In this document: positions 1 to 10,353 of the stretch, piece after piece
Layout: each line of letters starts with the position of its first letter
Position numbering within the stretch: position 1 is the stretch's first letter
Source of the DNA: Clavulina sp. PMI_390
Lineage: Eukaryota; Basidiomycota; Agaricomycetes; Cantharellales; Hydnaceae
NCBI GenBank assembly: GCA_015039315.1
Contig: WIDE01000056.1
Location: 13,611 to 77,610, forward strand
DNA length: 64,000 nucleotides
Direction of reading: 5' to 3'
Program-made: the position numbers and the translations under genes
Notes under the pieces: generated by a model
The model's input: the letters and a program-made list of their open reading frames with translations, nothing else
Databases searched by the model: none
Told to the model about the DNA's origin: nothing

Positions 1-1083
1 AACCGCCAAGAGGAAATTAACTCCTGATAAATGCATACGAACCCTATTGTTGCACCGGCACCGAAAAGCAGCAACGTGTAATCATGGAACACAGGTGATT
101 CTTTCCTACCCTGTGCTGCTCGGGTTTGGCGATGGCATGTACATGTGACGAGATGGCTGGCGGATAAGTGGCACATGTGTGAACACGCTTGATTTTATTT
201 CTAGCATTCGGCTTAGGAAATTGGTGTCCTGCGGATCCTGGTTGAGGAATGCGGCCCGTGATGTCTGAGACCAAGATATGTTTTGTAACGAGTGGGTTCA
301 GCAGCGGTTATTGGGCTTTTTTGGCCAAAATTATACCTCATACCGTCGACTCCCGCCAAAGAGAGTCAGACAATCTGCCAGCCCAGCAGATGGACTTCTC
401 GTCTGAAAGAATCTATCAGAAGTGAAGTCCCTATCAAGAAATACTCACCATCATTGCAGAGCGATCAAAGGCGTCTTGGGGCGCATCTAAGAATAGATCT
501 TGAAAGAGAAAACAAGGTAGACCAATGATTGTCACCGTCAACCATGCGAAGTTCGCGCAGTGTCGATGTGCATCTTCATAGAGGTGACGTCGCTCAGATC
601 GTTACTTGACAAGCAGCTTGTCTGGTACATTTTATTCTAGGAGCGCGATACAGAGCCCGGTATCAGACCGCTTTCGCTCTCAATACCGACCTATACATGC
701 GAAGGACCCATATATGTAAATTGAGAATTTTGGAGCAGGTGAGCCCCGTTTCGGTTGATCGAGGCCCTGCATAGACGCGGTGGCACAAATGAGAGAAATA
801 GTATCAATATAATAGACCCCGGCCGCATGAAACGTTAGTGGTCGCTGGTAGCAAATGATGATTGTGCTTCTGATGTTGTCATCGGTGTCGAGAAGCGTCG
901 GCCCAAATAAACAAACTCAAACTTGGTCTCGAGTGCGAACCCGCGATCGGAGGCCATTTTCGACAGTCCCACTACTGGTTCGCTACTTGGACTGGCAAGT
1001 GAAGTGTATCTCACTGCAAATAATAACATCCGACTCCCCTGCTATCCACCTCAAGTCGCTGCTCTCCATCATCTTGCGGCTCG
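1..1083. other. Upstream region without a recognised gene
   Basis: I see no convincing coding exon here. Short open frames on both strands lack splice continuity and recognisable motifs. The last few hundred bases are presumably the promoter and 5' UTR of the KAR5-like gene that follows. Confidence 0.4.
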
Positions 1084-4000
1084 ATGCTGCCGCCGACCCT
1101 GATTTCCAAGCGCTCACGACGCACCTTCTCCTGCCCGACCCTCCGCTTTATTGTATCGATATCCCTATCCTCCCATATCACCCCAGCTTTTGCTATGAAC
1201 GCCCAGTCTTACGCGAGTGTCGCCACCACGGAAGGTGTAGATGATGCATATGTCGCTTCTGGTGACTTTCTAGGTACGCATATTTCAAACGCTCTCCAGA
1301 TATAATTTCTCCCCTGTAATATCGCGTTGGGATCTTAAACTTTTCCCCACGCTACCTCTTCACTTCAACAACGTCTCAATGTAGGCGGGCATGCTCTCGA
1401 AATTCCCGCGAGCAGTGTCGACGCGTTCCTTGATTCATTGAAGGGACTAGAAAATCGTCTCTCTCTGTATGAAAGTGATCGTGACTGCGCTCGAGATGTC
1501 GTGAAATACTTACCAAGGTTAGCAACCATCGATTGCGGCCAACGCTGGTCCACCCAACTTACGAGTCCCGCGATGATCTGTTGAAACTATCTAGATGCGG
1601 CGATGACGGATGGAACGAGGAGGAGCGCGTCCAAGGTGAGATTCGTCGTCACCTGGGGGGGCACGTTCATTCATTTACGGGGTCTCGCGCCCTGCTCGTA
1701 GGTGCCATCGCTTTCACACTCTGTGATATACCGACAGCACCACTGGAGTGTGCGCCTTGGGTGCTCAAGGAAGGCTCTCTCGGTCCTGAACGCGAACGAA
1801 AAGAAGCCGCAAAATATTGCATCGAGTACGTGACTGTACAACCTCGTTGAAGGCTGAAGCCTATTCAAAGCATTTCCTAGTGCATTGATTCGTACGCCCT
1901 CGCTCTGGAGCACCTTCATGGCATATAAACCTTACATGAGTAAGCGGAAGCCCCCCGACCAGTATCTGGTGTCCCGGCGTGGACTGATTTCCTCAACAAC
2001 CTATGTTCTCATATTTAGATAACATATGCCGAAGCTTTCTTAAATTAGCCGAAGTCGGTGGGTGTTCGAGGGAATCATCTTCTTAATCTTCTGTGCATCC
2101 TCTCATCCTCCGCTGTACATCAGATACCGCAAAATTACTCTACAAGGACATCAGTGCCGAAAAACTGAATCTGTTGGTGCTGCTGCAGCAGCATGCCGCT
2201 GAAGAGCAAAGAAAAAAAATTGAACTCTTTGACGTCAGTGATTCTTTCTCTCTACGTCACCCGCCGTATGTCTAGGACCGTTTATTTTTACGACTTTCGG
2301 ATTCTTCTAGTTCTTCAGCAGCCGCGCTGATGAAAAGATGGAGTCTGTAGTGCGAACGTGGGATACGGTCGGTTATGTGCATCCACCAAGAGATGCATCC
2401 TTGACAGACCGCTTTTTAGATCCAAAACTCCATCGCTGTGCTTCTGGCGGGGAACGAAAAGAGCATTCGGGCGTTTCAAGATGGGGTACAATTAGAGGTG
2501 GGTACATTATCATCCTAGCCGGTTTGGGATGCCATTGCTGAACCCGAACAGGTCCTAACATCCTTAGAATTTGCTATGCGTGGTGTTATCACTGAGTTTG
2601 GGAGCGTGGTTGACGAAGTAGGTTTTCGCGAATTTTCCTAGGTTTCTCCCGTGAGCCTAAGATCGCTCCACTAACTCTTCCTTTTTTCAGAAACTCAGTT
2701 CAATTTCAATGCTGATCAAGATAGCTCAACATAGTGTGGTCGCAGCGGACGTTCGATCACAAGCGCTGGAGCTTGCTGCAGTATGTTTTCTGGAATGTTC
2801 GGCTCCTCATTGGGGCCACAGTAGTATGTTGATTACTCACAACTTCTCTGCACAGTACGAGGGGGCGATAAAATTGGGTGCTTTACACAATTCCATCATG
2901 CAGTCCGATCAGGTGCAGTCAGTAACAGGTTTTGCAACGATGCCACACTCACCGTTTGATCGGTTCATTAGAAGGTACAAGAGCTCATGGTGCTGAATGA
3001 GAGGATTGCTGAGGGGCTCTCGAGCAGTCTGCACGAATTGACCCATACCTCGGTGCGTTGGGTTCGCCAGTTTGATATTTCTAATCCAAGACGTTCTGCG
3101 ATTGCCACTTCTCTCCCCGACTGTGGCCACTGTATTGGCCCCCTTTCTCCTCTTCTGCAACCCCCGACGAGGCGTTTTTCCATTCCGCTTTTCCTCTCTT
3201 GTTACTTTATCTTGTATCTCGTCATACAACCCTCAACTCAGGCACATCCGTCTCGCCATACTCACCAATTCTCACTCGCCTGCCTGTTATGCCCAGAAAG
3301 CTGCTCATTTCCTTGCACAAACTCTGTCGAACCTGACTCTCGAAGCAAACGAGCTCTCAAACATGCAAGCTCAGATGAATCTTTCGACGGAGGAACTGCA
3401 CGCAACGCTGGGAAAAATGAATGCTGTGTTGGAGGGCTCAACAATGGGAAAGTTGATGGATCTTGGGTCGAACTTGAGCTGGAGCTGGACTGCTGATCCT
3501 GGAGAAACGATGAAGCTGCCGTTTGTGATACGGTGGATGAGGATAGGTTGGTTCGTTGCTCGATGGCTTTTTGGTGTGTATTGTCCAGCATACAACTTTG
3601 GATATCACTCACACACCGCTTTCGATCGCTCACTCCGTATCTTTATATTATCTTTCCCTTAGTGCATCCATGGAGCGTCTTAGTGTTTGGGTTGTTACAG
3701 TCTTGGCTCCCACTGCCTTTTTACTGCATCCGGGCTCTTATTTCTGTCATGGTGAGTCAATGTGTTCAATTCTCTTCGCTCTCAAGAGACACTGAGACAG
3801 TACAAGATTGGTCTTGTGGTTAGAATGGGCTTACCCACAGTCCGCAAGCGTCAGTTCGCCACGGATACGAGTGCTGTGGTCGATGAAGAGCAACCCTTGG
3901 TGGACATGTGTAGTCCGACTATACCTCTTCGCCGCAACTTTGCAATTAGTTTGCTCCCACACAGCTCTGGCGAACCTTCCTATAACGGAGATTATACCAA

Positions 4001-4229
4001 TCATCCAAACTTGAGATCTAGTGCGACCGATGCTGACGTGAACGGCAAGAATTGGGTCTTCGTAGGACATAGCATAGCATCCAACTTGGCACCGAATGCC
4101 AGCCCAGGTCGAAGGATTATACATATTCCCTTGCCCTCGAGTTCACAAGATGCTATCGGAGGTGGAGGTCCTTCTATTCGAGTCAGGCGCCGTTCCAGAA
4201 TAGGCTTGTGTTATCCTGTAGGCGGCTAA
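1084..4229 (+). CDS. KAR5: Nuclear fusion protein KAR5/Tht1-like
   Basis: Kar5/Tht1 family proteins sit in the ER/nuclear envelope and act in nuclear-envelope fusion during karyogamy. About 15 small exons join in phase. The first eight are 1084-1273, 1385-1517, 1595-1635, 1702-1825, 1881-1939, 2019-2057, 2124-2233 and 2311-2367, and more follow to the stop at 4229. The start at 1084 is preferred over 1195 because it gives a basic then hydrophobic leader. The cysteine-rich family domain is visible: RCGDDGWNEEERVQ, AIAFTLCDIPTAPLECAPW, KYCIDALIRTPSLWSTF, then NICRSFLKL and DTAKLLYKDISAEKLNLL. A long helical region follows (2420-3450), then one or more hydrophobic segments near 3660-3760 and a polar tail. 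The family call rests on the Cys pattern and on the order Cys domain, coiled coil, C-terminal membrane segment. Exons after 3050 are less certain. Confidence 0.8.
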
Positions 4230-4620
4230 ATCCCCGTTATCTCGGTCACGCTGCTTTTCATTCTGTTTCTTGACGTATTTGCGACCTATTATTCGCTATC
4301 GCCGCTGCGCCAAGCAGCTGCATTCTGGTGTTCTGTTCGGGTCGAGGCTTGGTATTTTTAACTTATCTAGGTTTCTTGCTCATTCATCACTTGTTTACAG
4401 CCTGCGATTGATCTTGGCACGGTGTCATTCGTGACAATGTACTATTACTGGGGGTGAAAGAGCTAGGATCGACAAAATGATTCCCGCCCATTGTATGAAC
4501 AACGCGATATGAACTAGGGGGCAACAACTTAGAGTACCGATCTTTAGCCTACACGAATGCAGAAAATCAGGCCAAACTTCGAATAGAGTGAGGTATACAT
4601 ACCATCAAGAGCTACGTTTA
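4230..4620. other. Convergent 3' intergenic region
   Basis: This stretch lies between two convergent genes, the KAR5-like gene (+) and the small secreted protein (-). No coding feature is seen. It presumably holds both 3' UTRs. Confidence 0.5.
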
Positions 4621-4914
4621 TTAGCAGATGATTCCGTCGCAGTAGGTCGTCTTGCAGCCGCTAGTCAGCTGGTCATCGGTACACGCCCCAGCGTCGACTA
4701 TATTCGCCAGGTGTTGAGCAAACAGAATCCACCATGAGTAGCTAAACCTACTAGGGCTACCAGCGCATTTGCAAGACCATGTATACAAGCAGCACCGGCT
4801 CTCAAGTCGCATATCTCCCTTGAGAGCGGAAATCTCATGCAGAGCGGCAGCTGTGGATGGCTGAATGAAGAGAGTCACAACCGCAAGGCTCTCTAGAATA
4901 ACGAATAGTCTCAT
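4621..4914 (-). CDS. Small secreted cysteine-rich protein (SSCP-1), 79 aa
   Basis: This is a predicted secreted protein of unknown function. Two exons, 4752-4914 and 4621-4697, are separated by a 54-bp intron (phase 1). The product has a signal peptide (MRLFVILESLAVVTLFIQPS, cleaved near STAAA), a short propeptide-like stretch, then an 8-cysteine domain opening with RCCLYTWSCKC and ending GIIC at the stop. It is a clear paralogue of the gene at 42864-43170: same exon phase, identical 77-nt second exon length, same Cys spacing and CTDDQL core. A third relative lies at 40077-40336. Size, leader and Cys content fit a fungal effector or antimicrobial peptide, but nothing seen proves either. The intron is a multiple of three without a stop, so intron retention would give a 97-residue variant. 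Confidence 0.8.
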   Translation of the reverse strand: MRLFVILESLAVVTLFIQPSTAAALHEISALKGDMRLESRCCLYTWSCKCAGSPSRFSYSWWILFAQHLANIVDAGACTDDQLTSGCKTTYCDGIIC

Positions 4915-4997
4915 GGTAATGATCTTAAGGGAAATTTTGGCTTTGGGGTAGAGGGGGAAAGGACGAATTGGTTCAGTAAGAGCTAAGAAGTGGGCGG

Positions 4998-5004
4998 TAT
5001 ATAT
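4998..5004 (-). promoter_or_regulatory. TATA box of SSCP-1
   Basis: On the minus strand this reads ATATATA within GGATATATACC, about 85 bp before the ATG at 4914. The related gene at 42864 has a TATATATATAAAG about 100 bp before its ATG. An upstream block (5041-5103) is conserved with 42664-42730. Confidence 0.55.
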
Positions 5005-5104
5005 CCTGTTTCGGAGGCGAATACGAGACGCCACGTCCCCGCCACATCCTTCAAGCTTGCACTGTCACTCGTGATCAGCATTTGGGCCCATGTGGATGAA
5101 GCCC

Positions 5105-5864
5105 GATATGAGCCCGTAAGTGAATTGGCATGATAGAAATATATGGAACCGATAAGAGTACGTCTAGGTGGCAACTAACACTCGGTCATCGGTGAGCTGC
5201 TAACCCCGGAGCCCTGGGAAGCCATATATGATGCATGGTGCATAGTCAGAAGAAATGGTTGTGTTACGGGAATCTATATAATTGAGAGCATGTAGAAGCT
5301 CATCTGCTGTGCTGAGCGTCAGACTCAAACCCATATCTTTGTTTAGGAGGATCACTGGATCGGTTGACGTTGCGTGCTTTTGTCTAGGGATTAAATTCTA
5401 CATGGACCTACTAGAGACACAGAAGTCACTCGTAAGCGTGATTAGCGGAGTCGCCAGCGATGGTGAGCGGAACAAAACAGAAACTCCCACAGTCTTCAGC
5501 ATAACTACCGACCTTGTTGAGCCGAATAGCGAAAATTCCCCAACTTCATCTGACAGAGTACAAAGTAATTCATCTTGAGAGCCTTGTTGGCGGTGAGTGG
5601 CGTGGTCACAACCGGAAAGGTCGAAACAATAACCAAAGCGGAAGCTATGTTGATTCTGGAAGAAGACTGTCAACTGTTCTACGTAGATGACGATGCGCGA
5701 GTTGCGCAGGTCAACACACTGATCAATAGGACAGGATATCCTGAGGACTATAAGCATCTCATTTATCAGATATTGGGTCGGTCCATAAGCAAGCATCGTT
5801 GAAGAGATGATGCGGCAACTTTTTCGATATCGATTCTTCCCTAAAGCGCCAGGGGCCGAAGAGA
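5105..5864. other. Region with unrecognised reading frames only
   Basis: Two abutting plus-strand frames (5282-5578 and 5575-5802) encode hydrophilic peptides without recognisable domains. They are not joined by a clear splice pair. They may be remnants or chance. No other feature is seen. Confidence 0.3.
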
Positions 5865-6847
5865 TCAAATTCTCTCAACAACAGACGACATGATAGCTAT
5901 TGGGAATTTGAGCAAGAAGTGACGGATGCAAGGGGTTTTTTGAGCACTCACCTCCCACACGACGGGTGGCGATGTGGATGATTTGATAGAATTTAGCACT
6001 TCCCTTACGTCGTGAGCTAAACAAATCAATCAGGCTTTTACACGAATTGTATATAGACTACGCCCACAAGGAGCCACACTCACCAGAACACCAGAGTAAG
6101 TCACGAGAGATGTCAAATCTGACCCATATATCTTCGTTCACATTAATTACTGGGAGGCGAGAAACCATTTGCGCGCTCCCCCCGCCATCCCACCGGTATA
6201 GACGTGTACGCCTTGTAGTCCTACCCAAGTCCCATCCAGGCCCGGGATCGGCAGCTATGTCAGCGGGTACGCGCGTCTGATTTGTGGGATCTAGAAGGAC
6301 CTTATCCGTAGTTGTCTGTGATTGTTTAGGCTCTCGACGTGCAGAATCACGGATGATGAACGCGATTGGCTCCTCAGGAGTGGTGCGTACATCGCCAACG
6401 GAGATGCACAAGGGGGTATTTTGTGGGAGTGGGGCAGCGAAATCATCGTTATAAATGGCCTCCACATCCGACACTCCGAACCTTTCGACCGCCATCACGC
6501 GGAGGCAGAAGTTTGCTATTGAGCGAGGAGGCGCAATCTCAATTCGCCGTATTCGGCTTATGGCGTCATATTCGTTGTCAAAGGGCTGATAAGATGTCAG
6601 AGGTTGGCCATTCTGAAACAACTGATAATACACTGAGGGCGCTATTTAGCGTTGTGTTTCCTGAACAATTCTTCTCAGACTCACGATAAGGAGCTCGCAC
6701 ATTTGTGTGATCAGTGGGGGAAGTGAGCGCTATAGTACTGATCGGATGTGGTACAGCGCTACTAGATGTAACATCCAACTAGTTAGAGGCGTCTTCCGTT
6801 GCATAGCGAGGAGGCAAAGCTATTTAAGCCAAGAGAGGCTAAGACAT
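5865..6847 (-). pseudogene. IAPPRT-family gene, copy 1 (decayed)
   Basis: This is a paralogue of the genes at 41162, 46681 and 48358, of unknown function. The main exon (6084-6632) is fully open and carries the family hallmarks YYQLFQNG, IRRIEIAPPRSIANFC, GDVRTTPEEPIAFI, PGPGW and the DIWVRF segment. The preceding 135-nt exon (6685-6819) has the same length as in copy 3 and the ALPPRY motif, but an in-frame TAG follows shortly. The expected first exon at 6847 reads ATG TCT TAG and has lost its GT donor. A later exon ending at 5952 (IHIATRRVGG) is recognisable, but I found no acceptor that keeps frame. Several independent lesions argue for a pseudogene rather than a sequencing error. It lies upstream of SSCP-1 in the same orientation, as copy 2 lies upstream of SSCP-3. 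Confidence 0.75.
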
Positions 6848-7795
6848 TGCGTTTCGACGATCGAAGCGAGTTGACAGGGAATGGACTTACAAGTAGTCTC
6901 GTCCATTTGGTTTGTGGAATAAATCTCACCACCGTGGAGTCTTAGTTAAGAGATTATGTAGTGGTCTAGTGGTCGAAGGTGAACAGCTCTAAAGGTTCTT
7001 GAGGGCAGTGCAAAGTGCTTACGGTCAGTCATCTGTTTAGCAGTCACTGCTCAACTCACAGATCCCTAGCCTATAGCAAAATATTGAACTATCAATAAGC
7101 ATGGTTCTGAGACCGTGTTACCGTGTGAACAAGCAGGTTTCCCACGCTAGATTCGTCTGCTCGTAGAACTTGCTGTCATGTAAACTGACAGCCTCGCGCA
7201 AGCATCGCTAAATCTGCGCTCCGATCCGCAAATCTGCACTGCTCATTGACTATACTCGCAACATCGGGCGGATTTGATTTACCTCTTCTACCTTGGCAGC
7301 CTTACGGCCAGGGACATTTCCGAGTTGAACACGAAGCATGCTTGAGACCTTGGCCCGTCCACGCTTGGAGCCGGCGTTACTATTCAGTTTATGGATCTTA
7401 ATGTCGTGCTCTCTGGTGCTACTTGAAATGATGCGGCCAAGGAAACGTCCTATTCACTCGATGAGCGTCAGCCAATATTCCTGAAAGGAATTCTCCATTG
7501 TTGGAATTACCTCCAAATGCCGATGACTGCTTCCAGCCTGCAGAACTGGGTATTAATTTCCGCACATTAGGCATCTGCTTCCCACACGAAGAGGCAGCCC
7601 TCCCTGCTGCCAACTTTTTCGCCTGCTATATCACTTCCTTGTGACCCTTGTTTTATTGACGTTCTACACTGCTGAACCACAGGGAACAAGATGGATTTGG
7701 GCATTGTGGACACAGGATCCGTGTCGATACTAAACGTTACAAGGTGCAAGGCAGCTGGACTTCATAAGTAAAATTACAGAAGAGATTTCAGGGTA
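6848..7795. other. Intergenic, no gene seen
   Basis: No long frame, recognisable motif or repeat is evident. This is the region between decayed IAPPRT copy 1 and the 3' end of helical gene A. Confidence 0.4.
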
Positions 7796-9426
7796 TTATG
7801 CAGTCTTGTGCCTCTGGACACCGGTAGCATACGCTTTGAGAGCCTCGCCCAGCCCATTGTAGACGGAGTAGCCGCTCTGCAAGTAGCTCACGATAACAGC
7901 CGGCGCATCCTGGAAATATCATCCAGCTAGTGGTCAACATGTGGTAAGGCTTCAAATAGGAAGAACGTACAGGATCATTCTCAAAGTCAGCATATGCCCT
8001 CTCGGTCTTGACCAAGTACTTCTCAATGGTGACGCAGTCATCATAAACGCGAGACCAAATATCACTAAGCATGTTGACACCAGCTACCACCCTGGTGATT
8101 TCCGTCTCGCCAAGCTACATATAGAAGATGGGAACCTCGCGAAGTTAGACACGAAGAAGATAAAGGCGGAAATTGACCTGCCTTTTTAAGCTGATCATGA
8201 GCCTTCTGAAGCTCGTCAAGTTTGTCAGTCTTTTGCTTGAGCTCCTTTTCCTTTTTTGCAAGTTCTTCTGTTGCCTCTGTAAAATGGCGTGATCAACATG
8301 AGAGAAATCCCTAACAATAAAATGAAAAGATGACGGACTACTCTTCTCCTCGTACGTGTCGTACGCCTTCTTGGCCGTCACTCCGAGCGCAGTGAGAGTC
8401 GCTGTCTAGAGAGGTGATGGTATCAGCACCCAGTCGGCTCAATCGCATGAAGACGGTACACATACACCAATCACGCCCGCAAATACTGGGAAGATAATAG
8501 CTAGAGCAAGTCCAGCGATTGCAACCACTGCAATAGCTCCGAGCAAGATTGCGAACTTCTTGGTCAACCTTTGAAAATAATGAGCAGACTGCGCAGCGTG
8601 GCACTAGTGGTAGTTCAAGACTAACTCGGAGATCTTGCTCTTGAGTGCCGCAACGTCAAGGCGAAGCTGAGAGACTTCTCCAGTGGTCTTTTCGATCTCC
8701 TTCTCGGCAAAGTGCACGAAGCTATTCTTGAAGGCGATGATATCAGTGGAGAGATCGTTGAACTCCTTCTGGATGGCTGTCGCCTCCTTCTCCGACTCTT
8801 TCAGATCCTATAGCAATGCAACGACAGTTCAGAAACATCGAGATGCGGCAAGTAAGCGCAGACTTACATTGATGTAGTGGCGAAGATCAGTGAGACGCTT
8901 CTCCTTGCTGTCAGTGGGTTTGATCTTCCCGCACACATATGGGAGATAGTGGGAGTTGAAATCTAGCACGAGGCTTCGTCAACACCGTTGGGTGATATGA
9001 AAAAGTGTAGAACAAACCATTGGAATTATCAGCTATCTCATTCGCAGATCTGCGAGACCGTGTGAGCGCGGATTGATACCGCTATTGAACCAAACCAATT
9101 GCTGATCCGTCAGCCTGTTATTCATCCTAAGAAAGCTTGAACACTCTGCGACTCACGGCATAAAATTTATCCCAACGCGCTTGGTACTTCTCCGATGTCA
9201 GGCCTTTGCTGTCGATCTCGCCAAGCTTGAGGCTGACGGTCCGGAAGTCGTCATTGACACAGTTCAGAGTTTCGGTGAAACGATCGATGTCGACCTCGAG
9301 GGCGGCCTTGACCTTGGGATTCGTCGCAAACTCTTTGGCTGCAGCGACCTGAATCTTGACAGCCTCCTCCTTGGAATACGGAGGAGGGGCGATATCAGAG
9401 GAGGCATAGGAAGGGGGTGTAGACAT
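7796..9426 (-). CDS. Helical protein A, alpha-pore-former-like architecture
   Basis: This protein is not a family I can name. About nine exons (first 9158-9426, last 7796-7909) run in phase. It starts with two proline-tyrosine motifs (PPSY near residue 4, PPPY near residue 13). Long amphipathic helices follow, then a charged coiled coil, a hydrophobic stretch of about 40 residues (exons near 8468-8570 and 8340-8405, rich in A, I, L, V and G), a second Lys/Glu-rich coiled coil (8180-8280), and a C-terminal helical domain ending 7796. No signal peptide is present. A coiled coil, membrane-length hairpin and return coiled coil is the plan of ClyA/Hbl/Nhe-type pore-forming proteins, and that is the basis of the functional suggestion. 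A membrane-remodelling or structural role cannot be excluded. It is homologous to genes B and C immediately upstream. Confidence 0.65.
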
Positions 9427-10353
9427 TGAATGAGAATGTAGAAGGTTGATGGTATACCACCTCTCGATCTTGGCCTCCTTATACCCTCTTGACCAAGCCA
9501 CCTTTCGAATATGACGACATCAATCACTGCTAAAGCATCTGCAGAGGCCGTGCGGTCTATCTCAAAGGATCGGTCAGCCCGCCAAATGGATCAGTCCTAG
9601 GAGCAAGTCCGGGAATGAGGTGCCGTATTTCTCACTGACACGCTGACGCATTCAAGAGAGAATCTTCAGGTCTTGGGGCCAAGAAGATGACAGACATGGC
9701 CAATGATTAATCAAGAAGCTGCGGTTATGCAAAGATTGACCAGGCTCAAGCTGGAACGCACACAGAAGCTCAGTCACACTCCACAGCCCTGACAGTCTCG
9801 TGCGCGGTTCTATAAAATAATATAATGTAATTTCATCGATTATATTTGATTTGAGGATCCTATTATTGGTCACATCATAGTGCAGCAGGGCTTGCACGGT
9901 TTCGTGCGGTACTGTGGGTGCAAGCGATTGGTTGGGGGAGGGGGGGGGGATCTTGAGTCTTACCTTTGAGGTGATCCTCAGGCACTCTTCGATTGACATC
10001 ATTGTATGTTTGTGGCTTCAGCGGCGCTTTTAAGTTTCGCTACGCCGACGCGACAACAGCGATGTTATTCTCAACCATACGTCAAGTTCAGTCAAGGCGG
10101 CGTGTCCGACTAGCTGTTTGACAGCTTAGACTGCTACATTTCCGCGCATGTTATCTAAATGTATGCGAGTTTTAGACCTTCTTCTTGATTTTCATAAGAG
10201 CGAGGCGAATTATTTACCGTTCATTCAATGGGAAAATCACAGCCCAAGCTTGGTTTGAATTGGGCTAAGAAAGGTATCCACATCATTGCTTTCTGCTTGT
10301 CCGAAGACGTAATGAATACTAGAGCAAGCAGAGTGCGTGCAAATTGGCATTCG
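9427..10353. other. Duplicated intergenic segment (promoter of gene A)
   Basis: Much of this stretch is recognisably similar to 12190-13190 upstream of gene B, for example the block at 9567-9600 versus 12449-12482 and the block around 10110-10150 versus 13030-13070. The tandem duplication therefore included the 5' flank, with a unit of roughly 2.9 kb. A short frame starting MMSIEEC at about 10000 is not supported by its partner copy. Confidence 0.6.

Noticed and set aside
5282..5802. Two plus-strand frames between SSCP-1 and IAPPRT copy 1
   Set aside because: No recognised motif, no clear splice pair and no paralogue in the equivalent interval at 42.2-42.8 kb.
9652..10002. A 116-residue minus-strand frame starting MMSIEEC upstream of helical gene A
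   Set aside because: The homologous flank upstream of gene B keeps the short start region but not the frame, so purifying selection on a protein is not indicated.
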